Shown here: in pieces, positions 1 to 7,534 of the stretch
How the letters are laid out: each line of letters opens with the position of its first letter
How positions within the stretch are numbered: the stretch's first letter is position 1
Source: an uncultured Ruminococcus sp.
GTDB lineage: Bacteria; Bacillota; Clostridia; Oscillospirales; Ruminococcaceae
Assembly (NCBI GenBank): GCA_945867875.1
Contig: CAMBJF010000075.1
Location: 1 to 10,049, forward strand
Length of the DNA stretch: 10,049 nucleotides
Direction of reading: 5' to 3'
Notes under the pieces: model-generated
The model's database searches: none
The model's input: the letters and a program-made list of their open reading frames with translations, nothing else
What the model was told of the DNA's origin: nothing
Program-made: the position numbers and the translations under genes

Positions 1-2
1 GC

Positions 3-266
3 GGCGGGGGATTTGTCTGCCTTTGCGTATGCCTTTTCGCCTGGGCAGCGGTACTGGGGTGGTGCTGCTATGGGGAAAAGTGCCTTGATTATCTGACAGG
101 CGGCAAAGCTCCAATCAGGGCATACAAGATAATTTTCAGCCTCTGCGGGGCTGCGGCGGGACTGGTTTCCCTTGACTTTCTTTTCGGACTTTCGGATATG
201 ATAAACGTGTTCCTTATTTTCCCGAATCTCCTTGCGGTGACAATTCTTACGATGATGAAAAGATAA
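3..266 (+). CDS. Sodium:alanine symporter (AGCS family), C-terminal fragment
   Basis: The frame is open from the window edge and ends with TAA at 264-266, giving the last 87 residues of a larger protein whose start lies outside the window. The segment FAWAAVLGWCCYGEKCLDYL, followed shortly by TGGK and a charged RAYK, strongly resembles the C-terminal end of AGCS amino acid:cation symporters, which import alanine or glycine with Na+ across the cytoplasmic membrane. Three hydrophobic stretches are visible: around VCLCVCLFAWAAVLGW, then IIFSLCGAAAGLVSL, then INVFLIFPNLLAVTIL. The protein ends with a short basic tail (MMKR). Family recognition is from memory of conserved motifs; the exact substrate cannot be told from this part. 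There is no clear terminator hairpin between it and the glmS promoter 22 bases downstream. Confidence 0.8.
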   Translation, partial: GGGFVCLCVCLFAWAAVLGWCCYGEKCLDYLTGGKAPIRAYKIIFSLCGAAAGLVSLDFLFGLSDMINVFLIFPNLLAVTILTMMKR

Positions 267-288
267 CGTGATTATTTTTCTTCTTTGG

Positions 289-317
289 TTGATTTTTTCG
301 GGGTTATATGTTATAAT
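289..317 (+). promoter_or_regulatory. Sigma-A-type promoter of glmS
   Basis: A -35 box TTGATT (289-294) and a perfect -10 box TATAAT (312-317) are separated by 17 bases, the optimal spacing. Transcription should start near base 324, leaving a leader of only about 36 bases before the glmS start codon. It lies just after the symporter stop codon, so glmS can be transcribed independently. Confidence 0.75.
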
Positions 318-343
318 TAAATCTATATAGACATCGGCTATCT

Positions 344-350
344 AAGGAGG
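344..350 (+). promoter_or_regulatory. Ribosome binding site of glmS
   Basis: AAGGAGG is a near-perfect Shine-Dalgarno sequence, 9 bases before the ATG at 360. It fixes the glmS start, which must also place Cys at position 2 for a functional glutaminase. Confidence 0.85.
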
Positions 351-359
351 ATAACATAT

Positions 360-2198
360 ATGTGCGGAATTGTCGGATTTACAGGCAAAAGACAGGCTGC
401 CCCCATTCTTTTGGAGGGACTGTCCAAGCTTGAATACAGAGGCTATGACTCGGCAGGCATTGCGGTACGTGACGGCGACGGAAAGACCGAGATAGTCAAG
501 GCAAAGGGCAGGCTCAGGATACTTGAAGAAAAAACCGACAGCGGAAATGCCCTGAAAGGCTGCTGCGGAATAGGTCATACCCGTTGGGCTACCCACGGCG
601 AGCCCTCCGAGGAAAACGCCCACCCTCACACAAGCGACGATATGAATGTTGTGGGTGTTCACAACGGCATTATCGAGAACTATCTTGAAATTAAGGAAAA
701 GCTTCTGAAAAACGGCTATTCTTTCCATTCACAGACTGACACCGAAATACTTATCAAGCTGGTTGATTATTATTACAAGAAATACAAGGCAGGTCCTGTT
801 GACGCTATTTCAAAGGCAATGGTAAGGGTAAGGGGGTCATATGCTCTGGCTGTTATGTTCAAGGATTATCCCGGCGAGATATATGCAGCCCGCAAGGACA
901 GCCCAATGGTCATCGGCACGGCTGACGGCGAATCCTACCTCGGTTCAGATGTTCCTGCCATACTCAAATACACAAGAAGCGTTTATTACATAGGAAATCT
1001 GGAGATCGCAAGGCTCACGGCAGGCAATGCTGAATTTTACAATATTGACGGCGACCCTATTGAAAAGGAGCCTGTTGAGATAAAGTGGGACGTTGAGGCG
1101 GCTGAAAAGGGCGGCTATGCTCATTTTATGCTCAAGGAGATACACGAACAGCCCAAGGCGGTTGCGGATACCCTTGCATCAGCCATAAAGAACGGCAAAA
1201 TCGACCTTTCCGAGGTGGGCCTCACCGATGACGACATCAAGGGCATAGGTCAGATAATCATAGTTGCCTGCGGTTCCTCCTATCACGTGGGAATGGCGGC
1301 ACAGTATGTTATCGAGGATCTTGCGAGAATACCCGTCCGTGTGGAGCTTGCGTCCGAGTTCAGATACCGAAGACCCATTCTTAGGAAAGATGATCTTGTA
1401 ATATTCATCAGCCAGTCGGGTGAGACTGCGGACACCCTTGCGGCTCTCAGAGCTGTCAAGGAAGCTGGCATAAGGACTCTCTCAATCGTAAATGTTGTGG
1501 GCAGCCCCATTGCAAGAGAAGCGGACAATGTTTTCTACACTCTTGCAGGTCCCGAAATTGCCGTTGCCACCACAAAGGCATACAGCACTCAGCTGGTTGT
1601 TTCATATATGCTTGCGGTGCAGTTTGCGTTTGCAAGAGGGGAGATTGACGAGGAAAGATACGGCGGACTTATCGCTGAGCTTCTGAGCCTTCCCGAAAAG
1701 ATGCAGAAGCTTCTTGATGACAAGGAAAGAATACAGTGGTTTGCCTCCAAATTCTCCAATGCCAAGGATATTTTCTTCATCGGCAGGGGAATCGACTATG
1801 CAATATGTCTTGAGGGCAGCCTTAAGCTCAAAGAGATAAGCTACATTCACTCCGAGGCATATGCTGCGGGCGAGTTAAAGCACGGAACTATTTCCCTTAT
1901 CGAGGACGGCACGCTTGTTGTGGGAGTTCTGACACAGGCTGGACTTTTTGAGAAAACTATCAGCAATATGGTGGAGGTCAAGAGCCGTGGCGCATATCTT
2001 ATGGGACTTACCACCTACGGTCATTACAACGTTGAGGATACGGTGGATTTTACCGTTTATTCCCCTCAGACCGACGAGCATTTTACTCCCAGTCTTGCGG
2101 TGATACCTCTCCAGCTTATGGCATATTATGTGAGCCTTGCAAAGGGACTTGATGCGGATAAGCCGAGAAACCTTGCTAAGAGTGTTACGGTCGAATGA
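360..2198 (+). CDS. glmS: Glutamine--fructose-6-phosphate aminotransferase (isomerizing)
   Basis: This 612-residue cytoplasmic enzyme makes glucosamine-6-phosphate from fructose-6-phosphate and glutamine, the first committed step toward UDP-GlcNAc for peptidoglycan. The N-terminal class II glutaminase domain (about 1-220) begins MCGIVGF, with the catalytic Cys2 exposed after Met removal. It carries HTRWATHG (73-80) and HNGIIEN (101-107). Two SIS sugar-isomerase domains follow: ACGSSYHVG (303-311) and SQSGETADT (351-359) in the first, LEGSLKLKEISYIHSEAYAA (484-503) in the second. The C-terminus DKPRNLAKSVTVE is the family signature that closes the active site. Length matches the family (about 600-610). 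It is preceded by its own promoter and followed by a terminator, so it appears monocistronic. The usual Firmicutes glmS ribozyme is not present in the short leader. Confidence 0.97.
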   Translation: MCGIVGFTGKRQAAPILLEGLSKLEYRGYDSAGIAVRDGDGKTEIVKAKGRLRILEEKTDSGNALKGCCGIGHTRWATHGEPSEENAHPHTSDDMNVVGVHNGIIENYLEIKEKLLKNGYSFHSQTDTEILIKLVDYYYKKYKAGPVDAISKAMVRVRGSYALAVMFKDYPGEIYAARKDSPMVIGTADGESYLGSDVPAILKYTRSVYYIGNLEIARLTAGNAEFYNIDGDPIEKEPVEIKWDVEAAEKGGYAHFMLKEIHEQPKAVADTLASAIKNGKIDLSEVGLTDDDIKGIGQIIIVACGSSYHVGMAAQYVIEDLARIPVRVELASEFRYRRPILRKDDLVIFISQSGETADTLAALRAVKEAGIRTLSIVNVVGSPIAREADNVFYTLAGPEIAVATTKAYSTQLVVSYMLAVQFAFARGEIDEERYGGLIAELLSLPEKMQKLLDDKERIQWFASKFSNAKDIFFIGRGIDYAICLEGSLKLKEISYIHSEAYAAGELKHGTISLIEDGTLVVGVLTQAGLFEKTISNMVEVKSRGAYLMGLTTYGHYNVEDTVDFTVYSPQTDEHFTPSLAVIPLQLMAYYVSLAKGLDADKPRNLAKSVTVE

Positions 2199-2206
2199 TT
2201 TAAATG

Positions 2207-2249
2207 AAAAAAAGAGCCTGAGAAACTTTGAATTTCTCAGGCTCTTTTT
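2207..2249. terminator. Bidirectional intrinsic terminator between glmS and prfB
   Basis: The arms AAAGAGCCTGAGAAA (2211-2225) and TTTCTCAGGCTCTTT (2233-2247) pair perfectly over 15 bp around a 7-base loop. Flanking A and T tracts extend the stem and give a U-run on either strand. It begins 9 bases after the glmS stop and lies 16 bases beyond the prfB stop, so it can end both converging transcripts. Confidence 0.93.
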
Positions 2250-2264
2250 CATACCCATATTAAA

Positions 2265-3395
2265 TTATCCGTTAAGCTCTCCGTGAGAAAGGGCAGTAAG
2301 ATAAGCGTTGATAAATCCGTCAAGGTCGCCGTCCATAACAGCGTTGATGTTGCCGTTCTCATAGCCTGTTCTTGTGTCCTTGGCAAGAGTGTAGGGCATA
2401 AATACGTAGGAACGTATCTGAGCACCCCAAGCGATCTCCTTTTTAACGCCCTTGATGTCCTCGATCTTGTCAAGATGCTCTCTTTCCTTTATCTCGGCAA
2501 GCTTGGAGACGAGCATCTTCATAGCGTAGTCCTTGTTCTGATACTGGCTTCGCTGGGTCTGGCAGGATACTACGATGCCTGTGGGCTTATGGGTGAGACG
2601 TACAGCGGAGCTTGTTTTATTGACCTTCTGTCCGCCTGCACCGCTGGCACGGTAAAAGTCGATTTCAAGGTCCTCGGGACGTATTTCAATGTTGAGGTTT
2701 GCGCCGTCCATTTCAGGCATAACTTCGAGTGATGCAAAGGAAGTCTGTCGTCTTCCAGATGAGTCAAAGGGGGAGATACGGACAAGTCTGTGAACGCCGT
2801 TTTCACTCTTAAGGAAGCCGTATGCATTAAGTCCCTCAACGAGAAGTGATGCGGACTTGATTCCCGCTTCATCTCCGTCAAGATAGTCAAGAGTTGTTAC
2901 CTTGAAGTTGTGTCGCTCTGCCCAGCGGTTGTACATTCTGAAGAGCATTTCCGCCCAGTCCTGAGCCTCTGTTCCGCCTGCGCCTGCGTGGAATGTAAGG
3001 ATAGCGTTCTTGCTGTCGTATTCGCCTGTGAGGAGAGTGGTGAGCTTTGTGGTCTCCAGCTCTGCCTTGAACTTGTCAGCCTCGGCTCTAAGCTCGTTTA
3101 CGGTGTCCTCGTCCTCGTCCTGACCCTCTTCAACGGTAAGCTCTATCATTGTAAGAGTGTCTTCCAGCATATCGTTGAGCTTCTTGTAGCTTTCAATTGT
3201 AGCTTCATTCTGCTTGATAGTCTGCATTACCTTCTGGGAATTTTCAAGGTCGTCCCAGAATCCGTCTGCTGCGGATTTTTCCTGAAGCTCCGCATTTTCT
3301 TCCTTGAGCTTGTCGATGTTAAGGATAACATAAAGCTCCTTCATATCTTTTCTGTAGCCTTCAAGCTCCAGTCTCAGTTCGTCAAGTAAAAGCAT
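2265..3395 (-). CDS. prfB: Peptide chain release factor 2
   Basis: Release factor 2 recognises UAA and UGA stop codons in the ribosomal A site and triggers peptidyl-tRNA hydrolysis. The 376-residue protein has an N-terminal helical region (about 1-115), then HAGAGGTEAQDW (136-147). The SPF tripeptide that reads the stop codon is at 208-210, inside VRISPFDSSGRRQTSFASLE. The catalytic GGQ is at 254-256, in RASGAGGQKVNKTSSAVRLT. SPF rather than PxT identifies RF2 rather than RF1. The start ATG has a GGAGGT Shine-Dalgarno 9 bases upstream (3405-3410). The reading frame is continuous: the in-frame UGA and +1 frameshift site that autoregulates most prfB genes is absent. It is the last gene of the minus-strand unit, 53 bases after the Nudix gene, and ends at the shared terminator. 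Confidence 0.96.
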   Translation of the reverse strand: MLLLDELRLELEGYRKDMKELYVILNIDKLKEENAELQEKSAADGFWDDLENSQKVMQTIKQNEATIESYKKLNDMLEDTLTMIELTVEEGQDEDEDTVNELRAEADKFKAELETTKLTTLLTGEYDSKNAILTFHAGAGGTEAQDWAEMLFRMYNRWAERHNFKVTTLDYLDGDEAGIKSASLLVEGLNAYGFLKSENGVHRLVRISPFDSSGRRQTSFASLEVMPEMDGANLNIEIRPEDLEIDFYRASGAGGQKVNKTSSAVRLTHKPTGIVVSCQTQRSQYQNKDYAMKMLVSKLAEIKEREHLDKIEDIKGVKKEIAWGAQIRSYVFMPYTLAKDTRTGYENGNINAVMDGDLDGFINAYLTALSHGELNG

Positions 3396-3404
3396 TTGTA
3401 AATT

Positions 3405-3410
3405 ACCTCC
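3405..3410 (-). promoter_or_regulatory. Ribosome binding site of prfB
   Basis: GGAGGT on the minus strand lies 9 bases before the prfB ATG. It is the strongest Shine-Dalgarno in the downstream half of the operon, and supports the chosen start. Confidence 0.75.
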
Positions 3411-3448
3411 ATTTAATGTTTTGGTGAGCTGAAATATTTTCAGTATCG

Positions 3449-3913
3449 TCAGAACATTGCTCCCCGTCGGTATTCGATATATTTGCGAATGGGTTCCCTG
3501 ACAGGGGGGCAGATGTTATGGGGGATATGGTCAATGTCAAAAAATCTGAGCTCTTCCACCTCTTCGGGCTGGCACTTCATTTCGCCCGAATATCTGCGGC
3601 AGATATACAGTATGTCAATGGTGCTTACCTCGTCGCCGTTGGGATAGATGTAGTGCTGTTCCTCGCCCGAAAATACCCCGAAAAGCTCAAGACTTTCGGC
3701 GGTGAGACCTGTTTCCTCAAAAAGCTCCCTTGCGGCTGCGTCCTCAACACGTTCAAACAGCTCCACCGCTCCTCCGCAGTAGCTCCACGTGTCATTGTCC
3801 GTGCGCTTCTGCAAAAGTATCTCGCCCTTTTCGTTTTCAACGATGACGCTGGCGGCAGTATGCTGTACGGGCATATGTCCCACATATTTCCTTATATCGG
3901 ATATATAGCCCAT
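3449..3913 (-). CDS. Nudix hydrolase (MutT family)
   Basis: A 154-residue protein carrying a complete Nudix box GX5EX7REUXEEXGU at residues 48-70: G48, E54, R62-E63-L64, E66-E67, G69-L70. These Glu residues bind the Mg2+ or Mn2+ used to cleave a nucleoside diphosphate linked to another moiety. The start MGYISDIRKYVGHMPVQHTA and the IVENEKGEILLQKRTDNDTW strand fit the small stand-alone Nudix group often annotated simply as MutT/Nudix. The sequence does not tell the substrate (oxidised nucleotide, ADP-ribose, NADH or other). The start ATG is supported by AAAGGA 8 bases upstream. It sits 18 bases after the nitroreductase gene on the same strand, so the two are very likely co-transcribed. A cytoplasmic, nucleotide-sanitising or housecleaning role is inference. 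Confidence 0.9.
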   Translation of the reverse strand: MGYISDIRKYVGHMPVQHTAASVIVENEKGEILLQKRTDNDTWSYCGGAVELFERVEDAAARELFEETGLTAESLELFGVFSGEEQHYIYPNGDEVSTIDILYICRRYSGEMKCQPEEVEELRFFDIDHIPHNICPPVREPIRKYIEYRRGAMF

Positions 3914-3931
3914 ATGTACGTTCCTTTCGTT

Positions 3932-4480
3932 TCAGATAAATCTTGTGATCTCCTCGGCTGACTTCTTCGGAGGGCATTTCGGCTCTTCTGCGGGATATCC
4001 CACTGCAATTGCCGCCGTTACCCTTTCGGTATCGGGGAGGTTTATTATCTCGGCTATCTTTTTGTCATCAATGATGCCCATTATGACTGAGCCAAGACCT
4101 GCATCGTGAGCTGCAAGGGAAAAGGTCTGAGCCGCAATGCCGCTGTCGTACATTTCCCAGCTGTCGCCCTTTGATGTGGAAAAGCTGCCGTCACACTCGT
4201 AGCCGCATCTTTTTGTAACTGCGCTCTGGATAATAAGGCAGGGGCAACTGAGAATAATTTCCTTGTTGTGTTCAAAGCCCATTGTTGCCTCATTTGCTAT
4301 TCTTTCGATAACAGCTCTGTCGGTGACAACGTTCCACCTTGCGGTCTGGGAATTTTTCCAAGAGGGGACATATGCCGCAAGTGAGATAATTTCCGTCATT
4401 GTTTCCTTTGAAACGGCTTTGTCCGCAAATTTACGGACGGTGCGTCTGGTCATTATTGCTTCTTTCAGCTCCATTATCAT
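3932..4480 (-). CDS. Nitroreductase-family FMN oxidoreductase
   Basis: A 182-residue protein of the nitroreductase fold, which binds FMN as a dimer and uses NAD(P)H to reduce nitro groups, quinones or other acceptors. The FMN-phosphate-binding motif RRTVRKF is at 12-18, PSWKNSQ at 39-45, the conserved helix DSGIAAQTFSLAAHDAGLGS at 112-131, and the terminal GYPAEEP at 161-167. The physiological substrate cannot be inferred. Two start codons are possible: the ATG at 4480 and a second ATG at 4474. The GAAAGGA Shine-Dalgarno just upstream is only about 3 bases from the first but about 9 from the second, so the 180-residue form from 4474 is more likely. Its 5' end overlaps the 3' end of the CLC gene by 44-50 bases in a different frame, implying translational coupling. 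Confidence 0.9.
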   Translation of the reverse strand: MIMELKEAIMTRRTVRKFADKAVSKETMTEIISLAAYVPSWKNSQTARWNVVTDRAVIERIANEATMGFEHNKEIILSCPCLIIQSAVTKRCGYECDGSFSTSKGDSWEMYDSGIAAQTFSLAAHDAGLGSVIMGIIDDKKIAEIINLPDTERVTAAIAVGYPAEEPKCPPKKSAEEITRFI

Positions 4481-5813
4481 CTTTCCTTTCGTGGAGAATA
4501 TGTTTTCCTTTTATCTGCTGATATGTTCTGAAATGCTTGAATTTTCTGCGGACGAGCTTGCCCTCGTAAAATTCCTGTGCGCTGTAAAGTCCCGTATAAC
4601 CCGAAAGCATATAGGAAAGTCCTATTGCGAGGGCAAAATAGGGGAGACCCTCGGTGCTGTAAAGCTCGATGCTGAGGATTATTGCGGACAGTGGGCAGTT
4701 TGTTACGCCGCAGAATACGGCAACAAGTCCTAGGGCTGCTCCGAATGAGGGATTTAGCCCCATAAGCCTGCCGAAAAAGCAGCCGAATGTTGCTCCCGTG
4801 AACATTGTGGGGACAATTTCGCCGCCCTTAAAGCCCGCTCCGAGAGTGAGGGCGGTAAGGAGAATTTTTATAAGAAACGCCTCGGGACGGCATTCTCCTG
4901 TGAATGCACGTCTGATGACATCGGTTCCCGCACCGTTGTAGTCAAAGCTTCCTGTGAGGAAGAAGAGGGCGAAAGATATCGCCGCAACAATAAGTCCGCC
5001 TGCTGCGGCTCTGAGGTATTTATTGGGGATAAGCTTCTTGTAAAGCTTTGCGGTTTTTCGTATCAAAAAGCAGAACAGTACGCTGACAAATGCGCAGGCG
5101 ATTCCGAGAATAAGCACCTGTAATGCCGTTACCGCCGAATATGCGTCAAAGGCGGGGACGCTCTCAACGTGGTATGCGGTGGGGTGAACGCCTATTGCCG
5201 AAGCGGTTATGGCGGCTGTCACCGATGAGATAAGGCAGGGGACTATGGCGGAGTAGTGGACTATTCCTACGACGGTGACTTCGATCGCAAAGACCGCCGA
5301 TGCAACGGGTGTGCCGAAAAGTGAGGAAAAGCCTGCCGCCATTCCGCACATAATGAGGACGGAATACTCGCTGTCATTGAGTTTTAGGGGCTTTCTCAGC
5401 GGGGATATAAGGCTTCCGCCAAGCTGTAATGCCGCACCCTCACGTCCCGCAGAACCTCCAAGGAGATGGGTAAGGGCGGTTGCTGCGATTATGAGAGGAG
5501 CAGTTTTGGGAGAGACAGTCTCTTCGCCTCTTGCGCCCCTGATTATGCTGTTTGTGCCGCCGTCCTTGTCCATTCCGAGGAGATGATACAGCCACACTAT
5601 CAGCACGCCGCCTATGGGCAGCAGGAGTATGAGAAAGCTGTTTGCCTGTCTGCAATCGGTCACGATGCCGAGGAGCTGATGAAACAGCGCTCCCACAGCG
5701 CCTATGACTATGCCCGAAATGACCGAGATGAAAAACCACTTGAGGAAAATTTCCCATTGTATAAATATATTTTCCCTGACGTGGAATATGCCCTTAATGC
5801 TTTTTTTCATCAT
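4431..5813 (-). CDS. CLC-family anion transporter, CLC-F (fluoride/proton antiporter)-like
   Basis: A 460-residue polytopic membrane protein of the CLC superfamily, without C-terminal CBS domains. The segment equivalent to the classical GSGIP anion-binding loop reads GGTNSI (85-90), so the usual Ser is replaced by Asn. SAGREGA (121-127) keeps the external gating Glu (E125). The position of the internal transporter glutamate (E203 in E. coli ClC) is valine in FAIEVT (V179). GGEIVP is at 330-335, and the pore tyrosine appears kept (Y410 in GLYSA). A channel-like Val with a lost Ser matches published traits of CLC-F fluoride/proton antiporters, so fluoride export is a reasonable inference; chloride transport is not excluded. 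The start overlaps the speB stop as TGATG, with only weak Shine-Dalgarno sequence, suggesting translational coupling. An ATG one codon later is an alternative start. The hydrophilic C-terminal tail runs into the nitroreductase gene. Confidence 0.9.
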   Translation of the reverse strand: MMKKSIKGIFHVRENIFIQWEIFLKWFFISVISGIVIGAVGALFHQLLGIVTDCRQANSFLILLLPIGGVLIVWLYHLLGMDKDGGTNSIIRGARGEETVSPKTAPLIIAATALTHLLGGSAGREGAALQLGGSLISPLRKPLKLNDSEYSVLIMCGMAAGFSSLFGTPVASAVFAIEVTVVGIVHYSAIVPCLISSVTAAITASAIGVHPTAYHVESVPAFDAYSAVTALQVLILGIACAFVSVLFCFLIRKTAKLYKKLIPNKYLRAAAGGLIVAAISFALFFLTGSFDYNGAGTDVIRRAFTGECRPEAFLIKILLTALTLGAGFKGGEIVPTMFTGATFGCFFGRLMGLNPSFGAALGLVAVFCGVTNCPLSAIILSIELYSTEGLPYFALAIGLSYMLSGYTGLYSAQEFYEGKLVRRKFKHFRTYQQIKGKHILHERKDDNGAERSNNDQTHRP

Positions 5814-6682
5814 CAGAGCACCGCCAAAAGAAGCTCTCTCAGGAGCTTGCAGGCAATTGCGGTGGAAGCGCCGCTCTGGTCATAGTGGGGTGACAGCTCA
5901 TTAAGGTCAGTGCCCACGATGTTAAGGGTGTTTCCTATCATAATTATGGCTTCAAGGAGCTGATTGTAGGTAGCTCCGCCCGCCTCTGGAGTACCTGTTC
6001 CGCAGAAATATGCGGGGTCGAGAATGTCAAGGTCAATTGTGAGATAAACGTTTTTGCCTTTGAGCTTTTCGATGACCGAGGGGAGAGCGTCAAAGGAAAC
6101 GCCCCTGATGCCTGTTTTGTGCATTTCGGTGTGACCCTCGGCGGCAAATTTAAACTCGTCCCTGTCGCCGCTTCTGATGCCGAACTGGAATATCCTGCCG
6201 TCGCCGATAATGTCGTGACAGCGGCGGATAACGCAGGCGTGGGACAGCTTCTGTCCGAGATAATCCTCTCTCAGGTCGCAGTGAGCGTCGAAATGGAGAA
6301 GATACAGGTCATTGTACTTTTTCTGCACACCTCTGAATGCGCCGAGGGTCACAAGATGCTCGCCGCCCAGCATTACGGGTAGCTTTCCCGCATCAAGTAT
6401 CTCAGCGGTATGTGCTTCGATATCATTAAGTGCTCCCTCGGGTGAGCCGAAGCAAAGCTCTAAGTCGCCCGAATCGAACACCTTTACATCAAGGAGATCC
6501 TTGTCCTGATAGGGTGAATATGTCTCTATCCCGAAGCTTTCCGAGCGCATTGCGGAGGGGCCGAAGCGTGTTCCGGGACGGAAAGATGTGGTGCTGTCAA
6601 AGGGAGCACCGAATATGACCGCCTGAGCCTCCTCAAAGGTGGTGTCGCAGGCGATAAAGGAATTAGTTTGTGCAAGCATCAC
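5813..6682 (-). CDS. speB: Agmatinase (ureohydrolase family)
   Basis: This 289-residue cytoplasmic enzyme should hydrolyse agmatine to putrescine and urea at a binuclear Mn2+ centre. Metal-binding motifs of the arginase/agmatinase family are all present: GGEH (106-109), FDAHCDLR (131-138), SHAC (147-150) and TIDLDILDP (215-223). The substrate-side GTGTPEAGG (228-236) and the C-terminal DLNELSPHYD (259-268) are also there. Agmatine as substrate is inferred from the N-terminal APFDSTTSFRPGTRFGP pattern and from the adjacent arginine decarboxylase and spermidine synthase genes. The open frame begins with GTG at 6682 followed directly by ATG at 6679; an AAAGGAG lies 7 and 10 bases upstream respectively, so either could be used. 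The 5' end overlaps speE by about 20 bases. Confidence 0.93.
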   Translation of the reverse strand: MMLAQTNSFIACDTTFEEAQAVIFGAPFDSTTSFRPGTRFGPSAMRSESFGIETYSPYQDKDLLDVKVFDSGDLELCFGSPEGALNDIEAHTAEILDAGKLPVMLGGEHLVTLGAFRGVQKKYNDLYLLHFDAHCDLREDYLGQKLSHACVIRRCHDIIGDGRIFQFGIRSGDRDEFKFAAEGHTEMHKTGIRGVSFDALPSVIEKLKGKNVYLTIDLDILDPAYFCGTGTPEAGGATYNQLLEAIIMIGNTLNIVGTDLNELSPHYDQSGASTAIACKLLRELLLAVL

Positions 6683-7517
6683 GGAGAAGCTCCTTTACAT
6701 AGTTTGGAACTGCAAAGCAGCCCTTATGCAGGTCGGTATTGTAATATTTTGTCTTTATTCCCAGATCATTCCACCTGTCGGCATCAAAGGCAAGGGGGTC
6801 AACGGTCTTTGAAGCAAAGCCGAAGAGCCAGTGTCCCGAGGGGTATGTGGGAATGTGCACCTGATACACCTTGCAAATGGGGAAGAACTCATTTATACGC
6901 TTATGGGCACGCTGCATAGCCTTTGCATCCTCCTCGTAATAGGGGCTTTCGTGCTGATTTACGAGGATACCGTTTTCGGTGAGGGCATTGTAGCAGTTGC
7001 CGTAAAATTCGCTGGTGAAAAGTCCCTCTCCGGGGCCGAACGGGTCTGTGCTGTCAACGATTATGAGGTCATATTCGTTTTCCTTGGTGCGGACGTATCT
7101 AAGTCCGTCCTCGAAATAAAGATGAACTCTTGGGTCATCAAGCCTGCAGGCGGTCTGAGGGAGATATTCCCTGCAAACCTTTACCACCTCTTCGTCGATC
7201 TCTACCATATCAATGTGCTCCACAGTGCTGTAACGGGTAAGCTCCCTTACAGTGCCGCCGTCGCCCGCACCGATAACGAGAACACGCTTTATGTCGGGAT
7301 TTGAAGCCATAGCCACGTGGGTTATCATCTCGTGGTACATAAATTCGTCCTTTTCGGTGAGCATCATCAGCCCGTCGAGGGTGAGAAATCTGCCGAATTC
7401 GGGGCTGTCAAAGACGTCTATTCTCTGAAATTCGCTCTGTCCGCTGTAAAGCTGTCTGTCAACTCTTATAGACATTTTTGCGCCTTTAGAATGAAATTCG
7501 CTGAACCAAAGCTCCAT
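6663..7517 (-). CDS. speE: Spermidine synthase (polyamine aminopropyltransferase)
   Basis: A 284-residue cytoplasmic enzyme that transfers the aminopropyl group of decarboxylated S-adenosylmethionine to putrescine, giving spermidine and methylthioadenosine. The N-terminal beta region leads into LDGLMMLTEKDEFMYHEMIT (47-66). The Rossmann nucleotide loop is VIGAGDGGTVRE (81-92), followed by VEIDEE (105-110) and EDGLRYV (136-142). The active-site DSTDPFGPGEGLF is at 155-167; D158 corresponds to the proposed catalytic aspartate. TYPSGHWLFGFASK (224-237) completes the putrescine pocket. Length matches bacterial SpeE. It follows speA by 17 bases and overlaps speB, with a purine-rich AAAGGCGG upstream of the start. 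The full set of neighbours makes spermidine synthesis the clear assignment. Confidence 0.96.
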   Translation of the reverse strand: MELWFSEFHSKGAKMSIRVDRQLYSGQSEFQRIDVFDSPEFGRFLTLDGLMMLTEKDEFMYHEMITHVAMASNPDIKRVLVIGAGDGGTVRELTRYSTVEHIDMVEIDEEVVKVCREYLPQTACRLDDPRVHLYFEDGLRYVRTKENEYDLIIVDSTDPFGPGEGLFTSEFYGNCYNALTENGILVNQHESPYYEEDAKAMQRAHKRINEFFPICKVYQVHIPTYPSGHWLFGFASKTVDPLAFDADRWNDLGIKTKYYNTDLHKGCFAVPNYVKELLRDACTN

Positions 7518-7534
7518 AAAATTTCCGCCTTTCC

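Noticed and set aside
267..288. Terminator for the upstream symporter gene
   Set aside because: The stretch is T-rich but I can find no stem-loop before it, so no terminator can be supported.
3429..3443. CTGAAA-TAT-TTTCAG inverted repeat between the Nudix gene and prfB, as a terminator
   Set aside because: Only six AT-rich base pairs with no following U-run; too weak to end transcription.
5814..5900. A fluoride riboswitch upstream of the CLC gene
   Set aside because: The clc start overlaps the speB stop, so any such element would have to lie inside the speB coding region, and I see no recognisable crcB-motif core there.
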